Source: Steinernema hermaphroditum
Lineage: Eukaryota > Nematoda > Chromadorea > Rhabditida > Steinernematidae
Direction of reading: 5' to 3'
DNA length: 64,000 nucleotides
NCBI GenBank assembly: GCA_030435675.1
Contig: CM059621.1
Location: 5,766,001 to 5,830,000 of the forward strand
In this document: piece after piece, positions 11,301 to 23,357 of the stretch
How positions within the stretch are numbered: position 1 is the first letter of the stretch
Layout: every line of letters starts with the position of its first letter
The notes under the pieces: generated by a model
The model's input: only the letters and a program-made list of their open reading frames with translations
Told to the model about the DNA's origin: nothing
Databases searched by the model: none
Position numbers and translations under genes: made by a program

Positions 11301-14300
11301 GGGCCCTGCTGTCTCGAATTGAAAGTTTTGCAGGAAACTAAGATAGTCCACAGTAATCCCAACGGGAATAGGCGCGTTCGATCAGGCTCGTGCAGTTCTA
11401 CAAGATCCAATCATAAAAATGCTATGGTACTTTGGAGCAGGAGGGTCAGATGCAGAGCTTTTGGTATGAGCAAGGGCCCTATGCTGTCTCGAATTGAAAG
11501 TTTTGCAGGAAACTAAGATAGTCCACAGTAATCCCAACGGGAGTAGGCGCGTTCGATCAGGCTCGTGCAGTTCTACAAGATCCAATCATAAAAATGCTAT
11601 GGTACTTTGGAGCAGGAGGGTCAGATGCAGAGCTCTTTGTATGAGCAAGGGCCCTTCTGTCTCGAATTGAAAGTTTTGCAGGAAACTAAGATAGTCCACA
11701 GTAATCCCAACGGGAGTAGGCGCGTTCGATCAGGCTCGTGCAGTTCTACAAGATCCAATCATAAAAATGCTATGGTACTTTGGAGCAGGAGGGTCAGATG
11801 CAGAGCTCTTTGTATGAACAAGGCCCTATCTGTCTCGAATTGAAAGTTTTGCAGGAAACTAAGATAGTCCACAGTAAATCCAACGGGAGTAGGCGCGTTC
11901 GATCAGGCTCGTGCAGTTCTACAAGATCCAATCATAAAAATGCTATGGTACTTTGGAGCAGGAGGGTCAGATGCAGAGCTCTTTGGTATGAGCAAGGCCC
12001 CTATCTGTCTCGAATTGAAAGTTTTGCAGGAAACTAAGATAGTCCACAGTAAATCCCAGCGGGAGTAGGCGCGTTCGATCAGGCTCGTGCAGTTCTACAA
12101 GATCCAATCATAAAAATGCTATGGTACTTTGGAGCAGGAGGGTCAGATGCAGAACTCTTTGGTATGAGCAAGGCCCCTGCTGTCTCGAATTGAAAGTTTT
12201 GCAGGAAACTAAGATAGTCCACAGTAATTCCAACGGGAGTAGGCGCGTTCGATCAGGCTCGTGCAGTTCTACAAGATCCAATCATAAAAATGCTATGGTA
12301 CTTTGGAGCAGGAGGGTCAGATGCAGAGCTCTTTGGTATGAACAAGGCCCTGTCTGTCTCGAATTGAAAGTTTTGCAGGAAACTAAGATAGTCCACAGAA
12401 AATCCAACGGGAGTAGGCGCGTTCGATCAGGCTCGTGCAGTTCTACAAGATCCAATCATAAAAATGCTATGGTACTTTGGAGCAGGAGGGTCAGATGCAG
12501 AGCTCTTTGTATGAGCAAGGGCCCTATCTGTCTCGAATTGAAAGTTTTGCAGGAAACTAAGATAGTCCACAGTAAATCCCAACGGGAATAGGCGCGTTCG
12601 ATCAGGCTCGTGCAGTTCTACAAGATCCAATCATAAAAATGCTATGGTACTTTGGAGCAGGAGGGTCAGATGCAGAACTCTTTGTATGAGCAAGGGCCCT
12701 GTCTGTCTCGAATTGAAAGTTTTGCAGGAAACTAAGATAGTCCACAGTAAATCCAACGGGAGTAGGCGCGTTCGATCAGGCTCGTGCAGTTCTACAAGAT
12801 CCAATCATAAAAATGCTATGGTACTTTGGAGCAGGAGGGTCAGATGCAGAGCTCTTTGTATGAGCAAGGGCCCTACTGTCTCGAATTGAAAGTTTTGCAG
12901 GAAACTAAGATAGTCCACAGTAATCCCAACGGGAGTAGGCGCGTTCGATCAGGCTCGTGCAGTTCTACAAGATCCAATCATAAAAATGCTATGGTACTTT
13001 GGAGCAGGAGGGTCAGATGCAGAGCTCTTTGGTATGAGCAAGGGCCCTGCTGTCTCGAATTGAAAGTTTTGCAGGAAACTAAGATAGTCCACAGTAAATC
13101 CAACGGGAATAGGCGCGTTCGATCAGGCTCGTGCAGTTCTACAAGATCCAATCATAAAAATGCTATGGTACTTTGGAGCAGGAGGGTCAGATGCAGAACT
13201 CTTTGTATGAGCAAAGGGCCCTGCTGTCTCGAATTGAAAGTTTTGCAGGAAACTAAGATAGTCCACAGTAAATCCAACGGGAGTAGGCGCGTTCGATCAG
13301 GCTCGTGCAGTTCTACAAGATCCAATCATAAAAATGCTATGGTACTTTGGAGCAGGAGGGTCAGATGCAGAACTCTTTGTATGAGCAAGGCCCTTTCTGT
13401 CTCGAATTGAAAGTTTTGCAGGAAACTAAGATAGTCCACAGTAATCCCAACGGGAATAGGCGCGTTCGATCAGGCTCGTGCAGTTCTACAAGATCCAATC
13501 ATAAAAATGCTATGGTACTTTGGAGCAGGAGGGTCAGATGCAGAACTCTTTGTATGAGCAAGGGCCCTGTCTGTCTCGAATTGAAAGTTTTGCAGGAAAC
13601 TAAGATAGTCCACAGTAAATCCAACGGGAATAGGCGCGTTCGATCAGGCTCGTGCAGTTCTACAAGATCCAATCATAAAAATGCTATGGTACTTTGGAGC
13701 AGGAGGGTCAGATGCAGAACTCTTTGTCTGAGCAAGGCCCCTGCTGTCTCGAATTGAAAGTTTTGCAGGAAACTAAGATAGTCCAACACAAATGCCAACG
13801 AGAATAGGCGCGTTCGATCAGGCTCGTGCAGTTCTATAAGATCCAATCATAAAAATGCTATGGTACTTTGGAGCAGGAGGGTCAGATGTAGAACTCTTTG
13901 TATGAGCAAGGGCCCTGCTGTCTCGAATTGAAAGTTTTGCAGGAAACTAAGATAGTCCACAGTAAATCCAACGGGAATAGGCGCGTTCGATCAGGCTCGT
14001 GCAGTTCTACAAGATCCAATCATAAAAATGCTATGGTACTTTGGAGCAGGAGGGTCAGATGTAGAACTCTTTGTATGAGCAAGGGCCCTGCTGTCTCGAA
14101 TTGAAAGTTTTGCCGGAAACTAAGATAGTCCAACACAATGCCAACGAGAATAGGCGCGTTCGATCAGGCTCGTGCAGTTCTATAAGATCCAATCATAAAA
14201 ATGCTATGGTACTTTGGAGCAGGAGGGTCAGATGTAGAACTCTTTGTATGAGCAAGGGCCCTGCTTTCTCGAATTGAAAGTTTTGCAGGAAACTAAGATA

Positions 14301-14776
14301 GTCCACAGTAAATCCAACGGGAATAGGCGCGTTCGATCAGGCTCGTGCAGTTCTACAAGATCCAATCATAAAAATGCTATGGTACTTTGGAGCAGGAGGG
14401 TCAGATGTAGAACTCTTTGTATGAGCAAGGGCCCTGCTGTCTCGAATTGAAAGTTTTGCAGGAAACTAAGATAGTCCACAGTAAATCCAACGGGAATAGG
14501 CGCGTTCGATCAGGCTCGTGCAGTTCTACAAGATCCAATCATAAAAATGCTATGGTACTTTGGAGCAGGAGGGTCAGATGTAGAACTCTTTGTATGAGCA
14601 AGGGCCCTGCTGTCTCGAATTGAAAGTTTTGCAGGAAACTAAGATAGTCCACAGTAAATCCAACGGGAATAGGCGCGTTCGATCAGGCTCGTGCAGTTCT
14701 ACAAGATCCAATCATAAAAATGCTATGGTACTTTGGAGCAGGAGGGTCAGATGTAGAACTCTTTGTATGAGCAAGG

Positions 14777-14796
14777 GCCCTGCTGTCTGTCTCGAA
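14777..14796. repeat. 4-bp slippage duplication in a monomer
   Basis: The sequence reads CCCTGCTGTCTGTCTCG instead of CCCTGCTGTCTCG, so TGTC is duplicated at 14783-14790. The rest of the monomer is standard. It is a simple replication-slippage-type change. Confidence 0.85.
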
Positions 14797-14989
14797 TTGA
14801 AAGTTTTGCAGGAAACTAAGATAGTCCACAGTAAATCCAACGGGAATAGGCGCGTTCGATCAGGCTCGTGCAGTTCTACAAGATCCAATCATAAAAATGC
14901 TATGGTACTTTGGAGCAGGAGGGTCAGATGCAGAACTCTTTGTATGAGCAAGGGCCCTGCTGTCTCGAATTGAAAGTTTTGCCGGAAAC

Positions 14990-15025
14990 TAAGATAGTCC
15001 CACAAATCCCAACCCGACGAGAATA
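14990..15025. repeat. Monomer with aberrant variable segment
   Basis: After GATAGTCC, bases 15001-15022 read CACAAATCCCAACCCGACGA, which matches none of the four common subtypes. It looks like a fusion of a CACAAATCC form with extra bases before CGAGAATA. The copy also carries GCCGGAAAC instead of GCAGGAAAC, a variant shared with copies near 14113 and 20871. Confidence 0.75.
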
Positions 15026-17511
15026 GGCGCGTTCGATCAGGCTCGTGCAGTTCTATAAGATCCAATCATAAAAATGCTATGGTACTTTGGAGCAGGAGGG
15101 TCAGATGCAGAACTCTTTGTATGAGCAAGGGCCCTGCTGTCTCGAATTGAAAGTTTTGCAGGAAACTAAGATAGTCCAACACTAATGCCAACGGGAATAG
15201 GCGCGTTCGATCAGGCTCGTGCAGTTCTATAAGATCCAATCATAAAAATGCTATGGTACTTTGGAGCAGGAGGGTCAGATGCAGAACTCTTTGTATGAGC
15301 AAGGCCCTATGCTGTCTCGAATTGAAAGTTTTGCAGGAAACTAAGATAGTCCAACACAATGCCAACAAGAATAGGCGCGTTCGATCAGGCTCGTGCAGTT
15401 CTACAAGATCCAATCATAAAAATGCTATGGTACTTTGGAGCAGGAGGGTCAGATGCAGAACTCTTTGTATGAGCAAGGCCCCTGCTGTCTCGAATTGAAA
15501 GTTTTGCAGGAAACTAAGATAGTCCAACACAAATCCAACGAGAATAGGCGCGTTCGATCAGGCTCGTGCAGTTCTACAAGATCCAATCATAAAAATGCTA
15601 TGGTACTTTGGAGCAGGAGGGTCAGATGTAGAACTCTTTGTATGAGCAAGGGCCCTGCTGTCTCGAATTGAAAGTTTTGCAGGAAACTAAGATAGTCCAA
15701 CACAAATGCCAACGAGAATAGGCGCGTTCGATCAGGCTCGTGCAGTTCTATAAGATCCAATCATAAAAATGCTATGGTACTTTGGAGCAGGAGGGTCAGA
15801 TGCAGAACTCTTTGTATGAGCAAGGCCCCTGCTGTCTCGAATTGAAAGTTTTGCAGGAAACTAAGATAGTCCAACACAAATCCAACGAGAATAGGCGCGT
15901 TCGATCAGGCTCGTGCAGTTCTATAAGATCCAATCATAAAAATGCTATGGTACTTTGGAGCAGGAGGGTCAGATGCAGAACTCTTTGTATGAGCAAGGCC
16001 CCTGCTGTCTCGAATTGAAAGTTTTGCAGGAAACTAAGATAGTCCACAGGAAATCCAACGAGAGTAGGCGCGTTCGATCAGGCTCGTGCAGTTCTACAAG
16101 ATCCAATCATAAAAATGCTATGGTACTTTGGAGCAGGAGGGGTCAGATGCAGAACTCTTTGTATGAACAAGGCCCTAACTGTCTCGAATTGAAAGTTTTG
16201 CAGGAAACTAAGATAGTCCACAGTAAATCCAACGGGAATAGGCGCGTTCGATCAGGCTCGTGCAGTTCTACAAGATCCAATCATAAAAATGCTATGGTAC
16301 TTTGGAGCAGGAGGGTCAGATGCAGAACTCTTTGTATGAACAAGGCCCTATCTGTCTCGAATTGAAAGTTTTGCAGGAAACTAAGATAGTCCACAGTAAT
16401 CCCAACGGGAATAGGCGCGTTCGATCAGGCTCGTGCAGTTCTACAAGATCCAATCATAAAAATGCTATGGTACTTGGAGCGGAGGGGTCAGATGCAGAAC
16501 TCTTTGTATGAACAAGGCCCTAACTGTCTCGAATTGAAAGTTTTGCAGGAAACTAAGATAGTCCACAGTAATCCCAACGGGAATAGGCGCGTTCGATCAG
16601 GCTCGTGCAGTTCTACAAGATCCAATCATAAAAATGCTATGGTACTTTGGAGCAGGAGGGTCAGATGCAGAACTCTTTGTATGAACAAGGCCCTGTCTGT
16701 CTCGAATTGAAAGTTTTGCAGGAAACTAAGATAGTCCACAGTAAATCCAACGGGAATAGGCGCGTTCGATCAGGCTCGTGCAGTTCTACAAGATCCAATC
16801 ATAAAAATGCTATGGTACTTTGGAGCAGGAGGGTCAGACGCAGAACTCTTTGTCTGAGCAAGGCCCCTGCTGTCTCGAATTGAAAGTTTTGCAGGAAACT
16901 AAGATAGTCCACAGTAAATCCAACGGGAATAGGCGCGTTCGATCAGGCTCGTGCAGTTCTACAAGATCCAATCATAAAAATGCTATGGTACTTTGGAGCA
17001 GGAGGGTCAGACGCAGAACTCTTTGTCTGAGCAAGGCCCCTGCTGTCTCGAATTGAAAGTTTTGCAGGAAACTAAGATAGTCCACAGTAAATCCAACGGG
17101 AATAGGCGCGTTCGATCAGGCTCGTGCAGTTCTACAAGATCCAATCATAAAAATGCTATGGTACTTTGGAGCAGGAGGGTCAGATGCAGAACTCTTTGTA
17201 TGAGCAAGGCCCCTGCTGTCTCGAATTGAAAGTTTTGCAGGAAACTAAGATAGTCCAACACAATGCCAACGAGAATAGGCGCGTTCGATCAGGCTCGTGC
17301 AGTTCTATAAGATCCAATCATAAAAATGCTATGGTACTTTGGAGCAGGAGGGTCAGATGTAGAACTCTTTGTATGAGCAAGGGCCCTGCTGTCTCGAATT
17401 GAAAGTTTTGCAGGAAACTAAGATAGTCCACAGTAAATCCAACGGGAATAGGCGCGTTCGATCAGGCTCGTGCAGTTCTACAAGATCCAATCATAAAAAT
17501 GCTATGGTACT

Positions 17512-18549
17512 TTGGAGCAGGAGGGTCAGACGCAGAACTCTTTGTCTGAGCAAGGCCCCTGCTGTCTCGAATTGAAAGTTTTGCAGGAAACTAAGATAGT
17601 CCACAGTAAATCCAACGGGAATAGGCGCGTTCGATCAGGCTCGTGCAGTTCTACAAGATCCAATCATAAAAATGCTATGGTACTTTGGAGCAGGAGGGTC
17701 AGACGCAGAACTCTTTGTCTGAGCAAGGCCCCTGCTGTCTCGAATTGAAAGTTTTGCAGGAAACTAAGATAGTCCACAGTAAATCCAACGGGAATAGGCG
17801 CGTTCGATCAGGCTCGTGCAGTTCTACAAGATCCAATCATAAAAATGCTACGGTACTTTGGAGCAGGAGGGTCAGACGCAGAACTCTTTGTCTGAGCAAG
17901 GCCCCTGCTGTCTCGAATTGAAAGTTTTGCAGGAAACTAAGATAGTCCACAGTAAATCCAACGGGAATAGGCGCGTTCGATCAGGCTCGTGCAGTTCTAC
18001 AAGATCCAATCATAAAAATGCTATGGTACTTTGGAGCAGGAGGGTCAGACGCAGAACTCTTTGTCTGAGCAAGGCCCCTGCTGTCTCGAATTGAAAGTTT
18101 TGCAGGAAACTAAGATAGTCCACAGTAAATCCAACGGGAATAGGCGCGTTCGATCAGGCTCGTGCAGTTCTACAAGATCCAATCATAAAAATGCTATGGT
18201 ACTTTGGAGCAGGAGGGTCAGACGCAGAACTCTTTGTCTGAGCAAGGCCCCTGCTGTCTCGAATTGAAAGTTTTGCAGGAAACTAAGATAGTCCACAGTA
18301 AATCCAACGGGAATAGGCGCGTTCGATCAGGCTCGTGCAGTTCTACAAGATCCAATCATAAAAATGCTATGGTACTTTGGAGCAGGAGGGTCAGACGCAG
18401 AACTCTTTGTCTGAGCAAGGCCCCTGCTGTCTCGAATTGAAAGTTTTGCAGGAAACTAAGATAGTCCACAGTAAATCCAACGGGAATAGGCGCGTTCGAT
18501 CAGGCTCGTGCAGTTCTACAAGATCCAATCATAAAAATGCTATGGTACT
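17512..18549. repeat. Run of near-identical monomers (recent amplification)
   Basis: Six consecutive 173-bp copies, anchored at 17512, 17685, 17858, 18031, 18204 and 18377, all carry GACGCAG, TTTGTCTGAG, CAGTAAATCC, CGGGAATA and CTACAAG. The only difference I see is a T-to-C change at 17851 (GCTACGGTAC). Such a run implies a recent local amplification or gene conversion (inference). Confidence 0.85.
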
Positions 18550-21500
18550 TTGGAGCAGGAGGGTCAGACGCAGAACTCTTTGTCTGAGCAAGGCCCCTGC
18601 TGTCTCGAATTGAAAGTTTTGCAGGAAACTAAGATAGTCCAACACAATGCCAACGAGAATAGGCGCGTTCGATCAGGCTCGTGCAGTTCTATAAGATCCA
18701 ATCATAAAAATGCTATGGTACTTTGGAGCAGGAGGGTCAGATGTAGAACTCTTTGTATGAGCAAGGGCCCTGCTGTCTCGAATTGAAAGTTTTGCAGGAA
18801 ACTAAGATAGTCCACAGTAAATCCAACGGGAATAGGCGCGTTCGATCAGGCTCGTGCAGTTCTACAAGATCCAATCATAAAAATGCTATGGTACTTTGGA
18901 GCAGGAGGGTCAGACGCAGAACTCTTTGTCTGAGCAAGGCCCCTGCTGTCTCGAATTGAAAGTTTTGCAGGAAACTAAGATAGTCCAACACAATGCCAAC
19001 GAGAATAGGCGCGTTCGATCAGGCTCGTGCAGTTCTATAAGATCCAATCATAAAAATGCTATGGTACTTTGGAGCAGGAGGGTCAGATGCAGAACTCTTT
19101 GTATGAGCAAGGCCCCTGCTGTCTCGAATTGAAAGTTTTGCAGGAAACTAAGATAGTCCAACACAATGCCAACGAGAATAGGCGCGTTCGATCAGGCTCG
19201 TGCAGTTCTATAAGATCCAATCATAAAAATGCTATGGTACTTTGGAGCAGGAGGGTCAGATGTAGAACTCTTTGTATGAGCAAGGGCCCTGCTTTCTCGA
19301 ATTGAAAGTTTTGCAGGAAACTAAGATAGTCCACAGTAAATCCAACGGGAATAGGCGCGTTCGATCAGGCTCGTGCAGTTCTACAAGATCCAATCATAAA
19401 AATGCTATGGTACTTTGGAGCAGGAGGGTCAGATGCAGAACTCTTTGTATGAGCAAGGCCCCTGTTGTCTCGAATTGAAAGTTTTGCAGGAAACTAAGAT
19501 AGTCCAACACAATGCCAACGAGAATAGGCGCGTTCGATCAGGCTCGTGCAGTTCTATAAGATCCAATCATAAAAATGCTATGGTACTTTGCAGCAGGAGG
19601 GTCAGATGTAGAACTCTTTGTATGAGCAAGGACCCTGCTGTCTCGAATTGAAAGTTTTGCAGGAAACTAAGATAGTCCAACACAATGCCAACGAGAATAG
19701 GCGCGTTCGATCAGGCTCGTGCAGTTCTATAAGATCCAATCATAAAAATGCTATGGTACTTTGGAGCAGGAGGGTCAGATGCAGAACTCTTTGTATGAGC
19801 AAGGCCCCTGCTGTCTCGAATTGAAAGTTTTGCACGAAACTAAGATAGTCCAACACAATGCCAACGAGAATAGGCGCGTTCGATCAGGCTCGTGCAGTTC
19901 TACAAGATCCAATCATAAAAATGCTATGGTACTTTGGAGCAGGAGGGTCAGATGCAGAACTCTTTGTATGAGCAAGGCCCCTGCTGTCTCGAATTGAAAG
20001 TTTTGCAGGAAACTAAGATAGTCCACAGGAAATCCAACGGGAATAGGCGCGTTCGATCAGGCTCGTGCAGTTCTACAAGATCCAATCATAAAAATGATAT
20101 GGTACTTTGGAGCAGGAGGGTCAGATGCAGAGCATTTGGTATGAGCAAGGGCCCTGCTGTCTCGAATTGAAAGTTTTGCAGGAAACTAAGATAGTCCACA
20201 GGAAATCCAACGGGAATAGGCGCGTTCGATCAGGCTCGTGCAGTTCTACAAGATCCAATCATAAAAATGATATGGTACTTTGGAGCAGGAGGGTCAGATG
20301 CAGAGCTTTTGGTATGAGCAAGGGCCCTGCTGTCTCGAATTGAAAGTTTTGCAGGAAACTAAGATAGTCCACAGGAAATCCAACGGGAATAGGCGCGTTC
20401 GATCAGGCTCGTGCAGTTCTACAAGATCCAATCATAAAAATGATATGGTACTTTGGAGCAGGAGGGTCAGACGCAGAACTCTTTGTCTGAGCAAGGCCCC
20501 TGCTGTCTCGAATTGAAAGTTTTGCAGGAAACTAAGATAGTCCAACACAATGCCAACGAGAATAGGCGCGTTCGATCAGGCTCGTGCAGTACTATAAGAT
20601 CCAATCATAAAAATGCTATGGTACTTTGGAGCAGGAGGGTCAGATGTAGAACTCTTTGTATGAGCAAGGGCCCTGCTTTCTCGAATTGAAAGTTTTGCAG
20701 GAAACTAAGATAGTCCACAGTAAATCCAACGGGAATAGGCGCGTTCGATCAGGCTCGTGCAGTTCTACAAGATCCAATCATAAAAATGCTATGGTACTTT
20801 GGAGCAGGAGGGTCAGATGTAGAACTCTTTGTATGAGCAAGGGCCCTGCTGTCTCGAATTGAAAGTTTTGCCGGAAACTAAGATAGTCCAACACAATGCC
20901 AACGAGAATAGGCGCGTTCGATCAGGCTCGTGCAGTTCTATAAGATCCGATCATAAAAATGCTATGGTACTTTGGAGCAGGAGGGTCAGATGTAGAACTC
21001 TTTGTATGAGCAAGGGCCCTGCTGTCTCGAATTGAAAGTTTTGCAGGAAACTAAGATAGTCCAACACAATGCCAACGAGAATAGGCGCGTTCGATCAGGC
21101 TCGTGCAGTTCTATAAGATCCAATCATAAAGATGCTATGGTACTTTGGAGCAGGAGGGTCAGATGCAGAACTCTTTGTATGAGCAAGGCCCATGCTGTCT
21201 CGAATTGAAAGTTTTGCAGGAAACTAAGATAGTCCAACACAATGCCAACAAGAATAGGCGCGTTCGATCAGGCTCGTGCAGTTCTACAAGATCCAATCAT
21301 AAAAATGCTATGGTACTTTGGAGCAGGAGGGTCAGATGCAGAACTCTTTGTATGAGCAAGGCCCCTGCTGTCTCGAATTGAAAGTTTTGCAGGAAACTAA
21401 GATAGTCCAACACAATGCCAACGAGAATAGGCGCGTTCGATCAGGCTCGTGCAGTTCTATAAGATCCAATCATAAAAATGCTATGGTACTTTGGAGCAGG

Positions 21501-21997
21501 AGGGTCAGATGTAGAACTCTTTGTATGAGCAAGGGCCCTGCTGTCTCGAATTGAAAGTTTTGCAGGAAACTAAGATAGTCCAACACAATGCCAACGAGAA
21601 TAGGCGCGTTCGATCAGGCTCGTGCAGTTCTATAAGATCCAATCATAAAAATGCTATGGTACTTTGGAGCAGGAAGGTCAGATGCAGAACTCTTTGTATG
21701 AGCAAGGCCCCTGCTGTCTCGAATTGAAAGTTTTGCAGGAAACTAAGATAGTCCAACACAATGCCAACGAGAATAGGCGCGTTCGATCAGGCTCGTGCAG
21801 TTCTATAAGATCCAATCATAAAAATGCTATGGTACTTTGGAGCAGGAGGGTCAGATGCAGAACTCTTTGTATGAGCAAGGGCCCTGCTGTCTCGAATTGA
21901 AAGTTTTGCAGGAAACTAAGATAGTCCGCAGGAAATCCAACGAGAGTAGGCGCGTTTGATCAGGCTCGTGCAGTTCTACAAGATCCAATCATAAAAA

Positions 21998-22516
21998 TTG
22001 GAGCGGAGGGGTCAGATGCATAACTCTTTGTATGAACAAGGCCCTAACTGTCTCGAATTGAAAGTTTTGCAGGAAACTAAGATAGTCCACAGGAAATCCA
22101 ACGGAAATAGGCGCGTTCGATCAGGTTCGTGCAGTTCTACAAGATCCAATCATAAAAATGATATGGTACTTTGGAGCAGGAGGGTCAGATGCAGAACTCT
22201 TTGAATGAACAAGGCCCTATCTGTCTCGTATTGAAAGTTTTGCAGGAAACTAAGATAGTCCACAGTAATCCCAACGGGAATAGGCGTGTTCGATCAGGTT
22301 CGTGCAGTTCTACAAGATCCAATCATAAAAATGATATGGTACTTTGGAGCAGGAGGGTCAGATGCAGAACTCTTTGTATGAACAAGGCCCTATCTGTCTC
22401 GAATTGAAAGTTTTGCAGGAAACTAAGATAGTCCACAGTAATCCCAACGGGAATAGGCGCGTTCGATCAGGCTCGTGCAGTTCTACAAGATCCAATCATA
22501 AAAATGATATGGTACT
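21998..22516. repeat. Truncated copy of the 12-monomer unit (first three monomers)
   Basis: Monomers at 21998, 22171 and 22344 match, in order and in private markers, those at 26444/26617/26790 and 28448/28621/28794. The shared markers are CAGGAAATCCAACGGAAATA with CAGGTTCG, then TTTGAATGAAC with CTCGTATTG and GCGTGTTCG. The copies then diverge, with extra CAGTAATCCC monomers inserted. The offset to the next copy is 4,446 bp. Confidence 0.75.
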
Positions 22517-23196
22517 TTGGAGCAGGAGGGTCAGATGCAGAACTCTTTGTATGAACAAGGCCCTAACTGTCTCGAATTGAAAGTTTTGCAGGAAACTAAG
22601 ATAGTCCACAGGAAATCCAACGGAAATAGGCGCGTTCGATCAGGCTCGTGCAGTTCTACAAGATCCAATCATAAAAATGATATGGTACTTTGGAGCAGGA
22701 GGGTCAGATGCAGAACTCTTTGTATGAACAAGGCCCTATCTGTCTCGAATTGAAAGTTTTGCAGGAAACTAAGATAGTCCACAGTAATCCCAACGGGAAT
22801 AGGCGCGTTCGATCAGGCTCGTGCAGTTCTACAAGATCCAATCATAAAAATGATATGGTACTTTGGAGCAGGAGGGTCAGATGCAGAACTCTTTGTATGA
22901 ACAAGGCCCTATCTGTCTCGAATTGAAAGTTTTGCAGGAAACTAAGATAGTCCACAGTAATCCCAACGGGAATAGGCGCGTTCGATCAGGCTCGTGCAGT
23001 TCTACAAGATCCAATCATAAAAATGATATGGTACTTTGGAGCAGGAGGGTCAGATGCAGAACTCTTTGTATGAACAAGGCCCTATCTGTCTCGAATTGAA
23101 AGTTTTGCAGGAAACTAAGATAGTCCACAGTAATCCCAACGGGAATAGGCGTGTTCGATCAGGTTCGTGCAGTTCTACAAGATCCAATCATAAAAA

Positions 23197-23357
23197 TTGG
23201 AGCGGAGGGGTCAGATGCATAACTCTTTGTATGAACAAGGCCCTATCTGTCTCGAATTGAAAGTTTTGCAGGAAACTAAGATAGTCCACAGTAATCCCAA
23301 CGGGAATAGGCGCGTTCGATCAGGCTCGTGCAGTTCTACAAGATCCAATCATAAAAA
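23197..23357. repeat. Representative short (161-bp) monomer
   Basis: The spacing from the TTGGAGCGG at 23197 to the next at 23358 is 161 bp. Compared with the 173-bp unit, exactly 12 bp are missing between CATAAAAA and TTGGAGC. A single T is shared by both sides, so the breakpoint is ambiguous by one base. The rest of the unit, including the CpG-rich core and the dyad, is retained. Confidence 0.93.

Larger units (their letters stand above)
6208..13693. repeat. Block 2: heterogeneous, indel-rich monomers
   Basis: Monomer spacing becomes irregular here (173, 174, 176 and 179 bp). The variable segment is mostly CAGTAATCCC, with some CAGGAAATCC and CAGTAAATCCC. The stretch from about 6.8 to 9.7 kb is the most diverged in the window, with local substitution patches, short insertions and CACTCAT in place of CAATCAT. 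From 9.7 to 13.7 kb the copies are more regular, and type A markers return towards the right edge. Higher divergence is typical of older, less homogenised satellite DNA (established knowledge); its age here is inference. There are no genes. Confidence 0.9.
13694..21997. repeat. Block 3: type A monomers with dense Q cassettes
   Basis: This block returns to the type A family of block 1. Many copies carry the Q cassette CAACACAATGCC, including near 14130, 15351, 17255, 18640, 18986, 19159, 19504, 19677, 19850, 20541, 20889, 21061, 21234, 21407, 21580 and 21752; I see none to the right of this. Q copies usually also carry CGAGAATA and CTATAAG, but the copies near 15351 and 19850 combine Q with CTACAAG, so markers have recombined. 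A smaller interlude at about 16.0-16.8 kb has CAGGAAATCC/CAGTAATCCC monomers with a 1-bp-longer AGGAGGGGTC. There are no genes. Confidence 0.9.

Noticed and set aside
10911..11516. Longer frames (about 130-216 codons), for example here and at 12826-13410, 43779-44348 and 48400-49050
   Set aside because: They arise only where one or more monomers are 174 bp (3 x 58), which keeps the frame across copies. The extra base is a different private indel each time, so the frames are accidental.
12427..12630. Minus-strand frames of about 67 codons recurring in several monomers
   Set aside because: They are the complement of the same repeat, appear only where an indel removes a stop, and show no independent conservation.
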